NCBI GenBank assembly: GCA_900319255.1
Contig: ONNU01000247.1
Span: 1 to 7,375, forward strand
Length of the DNA stretch: 7,375 bases
Direction: 5' to 3'
Source of the DNA: an uncultured Eubacteriales bacterium
GTDB lineage: Bacteria; Bacillota; Clostridia; Oscillospirales; Acutalibacteraceae
Every line of letters starts with the position of its first letter. Position 1 is the stretch's first letter. This document shows, in pieces, positions 5,816 to 7,375 of this stretch. The notes beneath the pieces were generated by a model. It was not told where the DNA came from and did no database searches. It saw only the letters and a list, made by a program, of their open reading frames with translations. The translations under genes were made by a program, and so were the position numbers.

Positions 5816-5842
5816 GCGGCGGATGCAAAAAGCACCCGCCGC
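5816..5842 (-). terminator. Rho-independent terminator of the minus-strand operon
   Basis: An 11-bp stem (5842-5832 with 5826-5816) closes a 5-base loop. Read on the minus strand it is GCGGCGGGTGC, a TTTTT loop, then GCATCCGCCGC: every position pairs, one as G-U. TTTATTATT and later TTTTT follow. It begins 22 bases after the stop codon of the nucleotidyltransferase gene. On the plus strand the same stem has one A-C mismatch but is followed by TTTTGATTTT, so it may also stop transcripts from azlD. Confidence 0.85.
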
Positions 5843-5864
5843 CGTTTTGATTTTATTATGCAAT

Positions 5865-6980
5865 TCAGTCCAGCCTCTTGATAATTTTCAGCTTTCCCGC
5901 AGTTTCCTTTCTTTTGACTGTAACAGCCCTGATGACCCTGTAAGCCGGCAGGAAAGGAAGGAGGATCTTGTGCCGGTAAACCGTAGGATGTAGCATTTTG
6001 ACATATCTCATCGGGAGGAAGATCTTTCTGAAAAGAAATTTCATTTTTGCCGATCTGCCGGTTCCGAATTTGCCGACATTTGCCTTGAGACTGTTGCTGA
6101 TAGTACCGTAAGTGCCGGAGTCAATGATATATTCAAGCATGAGCTTGTCATCCTCGGTAAGCCTGCCGTCTCCGAAAAGATGCAGGGCAAGGCTTTTGTT
6201 TTTCTGCTCAAATTCGCTGATGCCCAGCTTTTCACATTCGGTGCGGATATAGCTCTGGTCAAACTGATCTCCGAGCTTCTGCCAGATGACATAGGTATCA
6301 AGCACCGAGCGCAGACCTGTACCGCTGACGCTGTAATGCTTGTATTCGTGAGCGGTAAGATAGATATACAGATCGCTGCTGCTGAAATGATACCCGCAGT
6401 TATCGCCCTCGTCCTTGATAAGCCGGCTTTTGACATCGAGGTAATAATCATACATATCGCTGATATCATCAAAGAGAAGCCGGTGCATTTCAAAGTTTGT
6501 GACAGGCTGCCTGTAATAAACGTCATGGTTTGACTGATCGAAATGCTCGCAGGTAAAGCCAAGCTCAAGCATGATATCTCTCAGCCTTTCAGCATGATTC
6601 CTGTCAAAAAGAATATCGAAATCCGCCATCTGCCGGATACCGATGCCGGGATAAAGATCCTTGATGATCGTACCCTTGAGAGGCATATACCAGATATTTT
6701 CCTGATCCAGCCGCTTGAAAAGCATTTTTTTATAGGTGTCCATGGTAGTGACCTTGCGTATGGATTTAGCCTTAGCCTGCTCAAAAGCATGATCCGTGAT
6801 GCCGGCTTTTTTCAGAGAATAAGCGACAACAGCGGTCAGAAGATGAGAATCTGCTGCTTTATAAAGTATTTCCAGGTCGGTTCCGTCTATTCTTTTTTTA
6901 TCAGGCACGCTGCCGTTTACAGCGCAGCCTGCAAGATATATTACAATATCAATAGCCTTGCGGTATTCCTCATGCGTCAT
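5865..6980 (-). CDS. Nucleotidyltransferase family protein (PF14907 type)
   Basis: A 371-residue cytosolic protein of the NTP_transf_5 family (polymerase-beta-like nucleotidyltransferase fold). The core signature is seen at about 100-124: P-L-K-G-T, then Y-P-G-I-G-I-R-Q-M and A-D-F-D-I-L, giving the metal-binding pair Asp120 and Asp122. The probable third carboxylate is Glu164 in N-F-E-M-H-R. A later H-E-Y-K-H with G-L-R-S-V-L-D (about 211-228) and a C-terminal hydrophobic/basic segment (about 315-355, F-L-P-M-R-Y ... L-L-P-F-L-P-A-Y-R) are also typical. All catalytic positions are kept, so it is probably active, but reaction and acceptor are unknown. Relatives occur in lasso-peptide and other peptide-tailoring clusters. 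The start has GGTGGTGAG just upstream. It follows the PqqD-like gene by 27 bases in the same direction and is followed by a terminator. Confidence 0.88.
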   Translation of the reverse strand: MTHEEYRKAIDIVIYLAGCAVNGSVPDKKRIDGTDLEILYKAADSHLLTAVVAYSLKKAGITDHAFEQAKAKSIRKVTTMDTYKKMLFKRLDQENIWYMPLKGTIIKDLYPGIGIRQMADFDILFDRNHAERLRDIMLELGFTCEHFDQSNHDVYYRQPVTNFEMHRLLFDDISDMYDYYLDVKSRLIKDEGDNCGYHFSSSDLYIYLTAHEYKHYSVSGTGLRSVLDTYVIWQKLGDQFDQSYIRTECEKLGISEFEQKNKSLALHLFGDGRLTEDDKLMLEYIIDSGTYGTISNSLKANVGKFGTGRSAKMKFLFRKIFLPMRYVKMLHPTVYRHKILLPFLPAYRVIRAVTVKRKETAGKLKIIKRLD

Positions 6981-7007
6981 GATCTCTCACCACCGTTTAC
7001 AATATTA

Positions 7008-7268
7008 TTATTCATCAACAGCGCCGATCTCCTTCAGACTGCTGATGGTTCTTTCAACATCCTTCTGTATAACATCAGCCTCTGCGGTATATTTATCGGA
7101 CAATTTTGCAACGACCTCCTGCAATGTAGTCTCCTCCGAGATCAGCTCAAGTATCTCGCCGAAGGTCTGGTTTCCTGTAACAACGCCGGAGAAGTCAGCA
7201 TTCCCCACAGGCACAAGCACAGTTTCCTCATCTGTCTTGTGTATCACAAAATTCTTATTAAGCTTCAT
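7008..7268 (-). CDS. PqqD family small protein
   Basis: An 86-residue protein resembling PqqD (PF05402), a winged-helix-like fold that in other systems binds the leader of a ribosomal peptide and presents it to a modifying enzyme (RiPP recognition element). The pattern fits: an N-terminal strand region with E-T-V-L-V-P-V-G, a central G-N-Q-T-F-G-E-I-L-E-L-I in place of the common N-x-T-G-x-x-I-W, T-L-Q-E-V-V-A-K-L-S-D-K-Y, and the C-terminal I-Q-K-D-V-E-R-T-I-S-S-L-K-E-I-G-A. The ATG at 7268 was chosen because GAAAGGGG (7287-7280) lies upstream and because the longer frame to 7319 would start within the promoter. The usual Trp of the central helix is absent. It is the first gene of a two-gene operon with the nucleotidyltransferase. 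Its peptide partner is not in this window. Confidence 0.82.
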   Translation of the reverse strand: MKLNKNFVIHKTDEETVLVPVGNADFSGVVTGNQTFGEILELISEETTLQEVVAKLSDKYTAEADVIQKDVERTISSLKEIGAVDE

Positions 7269-7310
7269 TTGATTTGTTTCCCCTTTCAAATTAAATATAT
7301 CTTCCATTAT

Positions 7311-7339
7311 ATTATACAATAACGTCAGGACAAATTCAA
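7311..7339 (-). promoter_or_regulatory. Sigma-A-type promoter for the PqqD/nucleotidyltransferase operon
   Basis: On the minus strand TTGAAT (7339-7334) and TATAAT (7316-7311) are separated by exactly 17 bases. The -10 box is perfect and the -35 box matches TTGACA in four of six bases. Transcription would start near 7304, about 35 bases before the chosen start codon, which leaves room for the ribosome binding site at 7287-7280. This supports the PqqD-like gene being first in its transcript. Confidence 0.7.
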
Positions 7340-7375
7340 GAAGAACCGCAGCGCCGGCGTGCCGCCGGTGTCATG

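Larger units (their letters stand above)
5325..5864. other. 540-base repeat-rich gap between convergent operons
   Basis: No protein of a known family is encoded here. Reading frames in this gap (for example 5281-5550 plus and 5739-5554 minus) simply translate palindromes and the heptanucleotide repeat, and have no ribosome binding site. In order the gap holds a branched palindromic element (5332-5421), hairpins at 5426-5441 and 5455-5476, a palindrome CCTCGAGG (5581-5588), a tandem repeat (5602-5646), an inverted repeat (5671-5700), a C/A-rich stretch with AAAACCC copies (about 5725-5770) and a terminator (5816-5842). I infer accumulated dispersed non-coding repeats. Confidence 0.6.

Noticed and set aside
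7269..7319. Longer N-terminus for the PqqD-like protein
   Set aside because: The extra 17 codons overlap the -10 box and likely transcription start, and the ribosome binding site favours the ATG at 7268.
6543..7322. Plus-strand 259-codon reading frame opposite the PqqD and nucleotidyltransferase genes
   Set aside because: It is antisense to two recognisable genes with promoter and terminator, and its translation has no family-like motifs.

Overview
The window looks like chromosomal DNA of a Gram-positive, Clostridia-type bacterium, most likely a Ruminococcus-like member of the Oscillospiraceae. The reasons are strong Shine-Dalgarno sites before most genes, a spore-associated YtfJ/GerW family protein followed by a DacF-type D,D-carboxypeptidase and an RluB-type pseudouridine synthase, and intergenic DNA full of palindromes and short repeats. 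The genus is an inference. No rRNA, tRNA, CRISPR array, transposase or phage gene was seen.

Layout. Positions 1-387 hold no convincing gene, but contain four evenly spaced G-runs, a long imperfect hairpin, a TATAAT box and a small hairpin just before ytfJ. The plus strand then carries six genes: ytfJ (388-831), a D,D-carboxypeptidase with a TTG start (926-2116), rluB (2132-2938), a C39-like cysteine-protease lipoprotein (2943-4280), azlC (4294-5028) and azlD (5025-5324). From the carboxypeptidase to azlD the gaps are 15, 4, 13 and -4 bases, so these five are probably one transcript; ytfJ is 94 bases upstream and may belong to it. They mix cell-wall trimming, ribosome modification, an extracytoplasmic protease-like lipoprotein and a branched-chain amino acid exporter.

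Positions 5325-5864 are a 540-base gap between convergent operons. It holds a branched palindromic element, two further hairpins, a heptanucleotide tandem repeat, a 9-bp inverted repeat and a rho-independent terminator. It looks like a landing zone for dispersed non-coding repeats.

The minus strand then carries what looks like a complete two-gene operon: promoter at 7311-7339, a small PqqD-like protein (7268-7008), a PF14907-type nucleotidyltransferase (6980-5865) and a terminator at 5842-5816. A PqqD-like peptide-binding protein beside this nucleotidyltransferase recalls tailoring modules of ribosomal peptide (RiPP, lasso-peptide) clusters. Here no precursor, cyclase, protease or transporter lies inside the transcription unit, so its substrate is unknown. 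This is the most interesting functional unit in the window.
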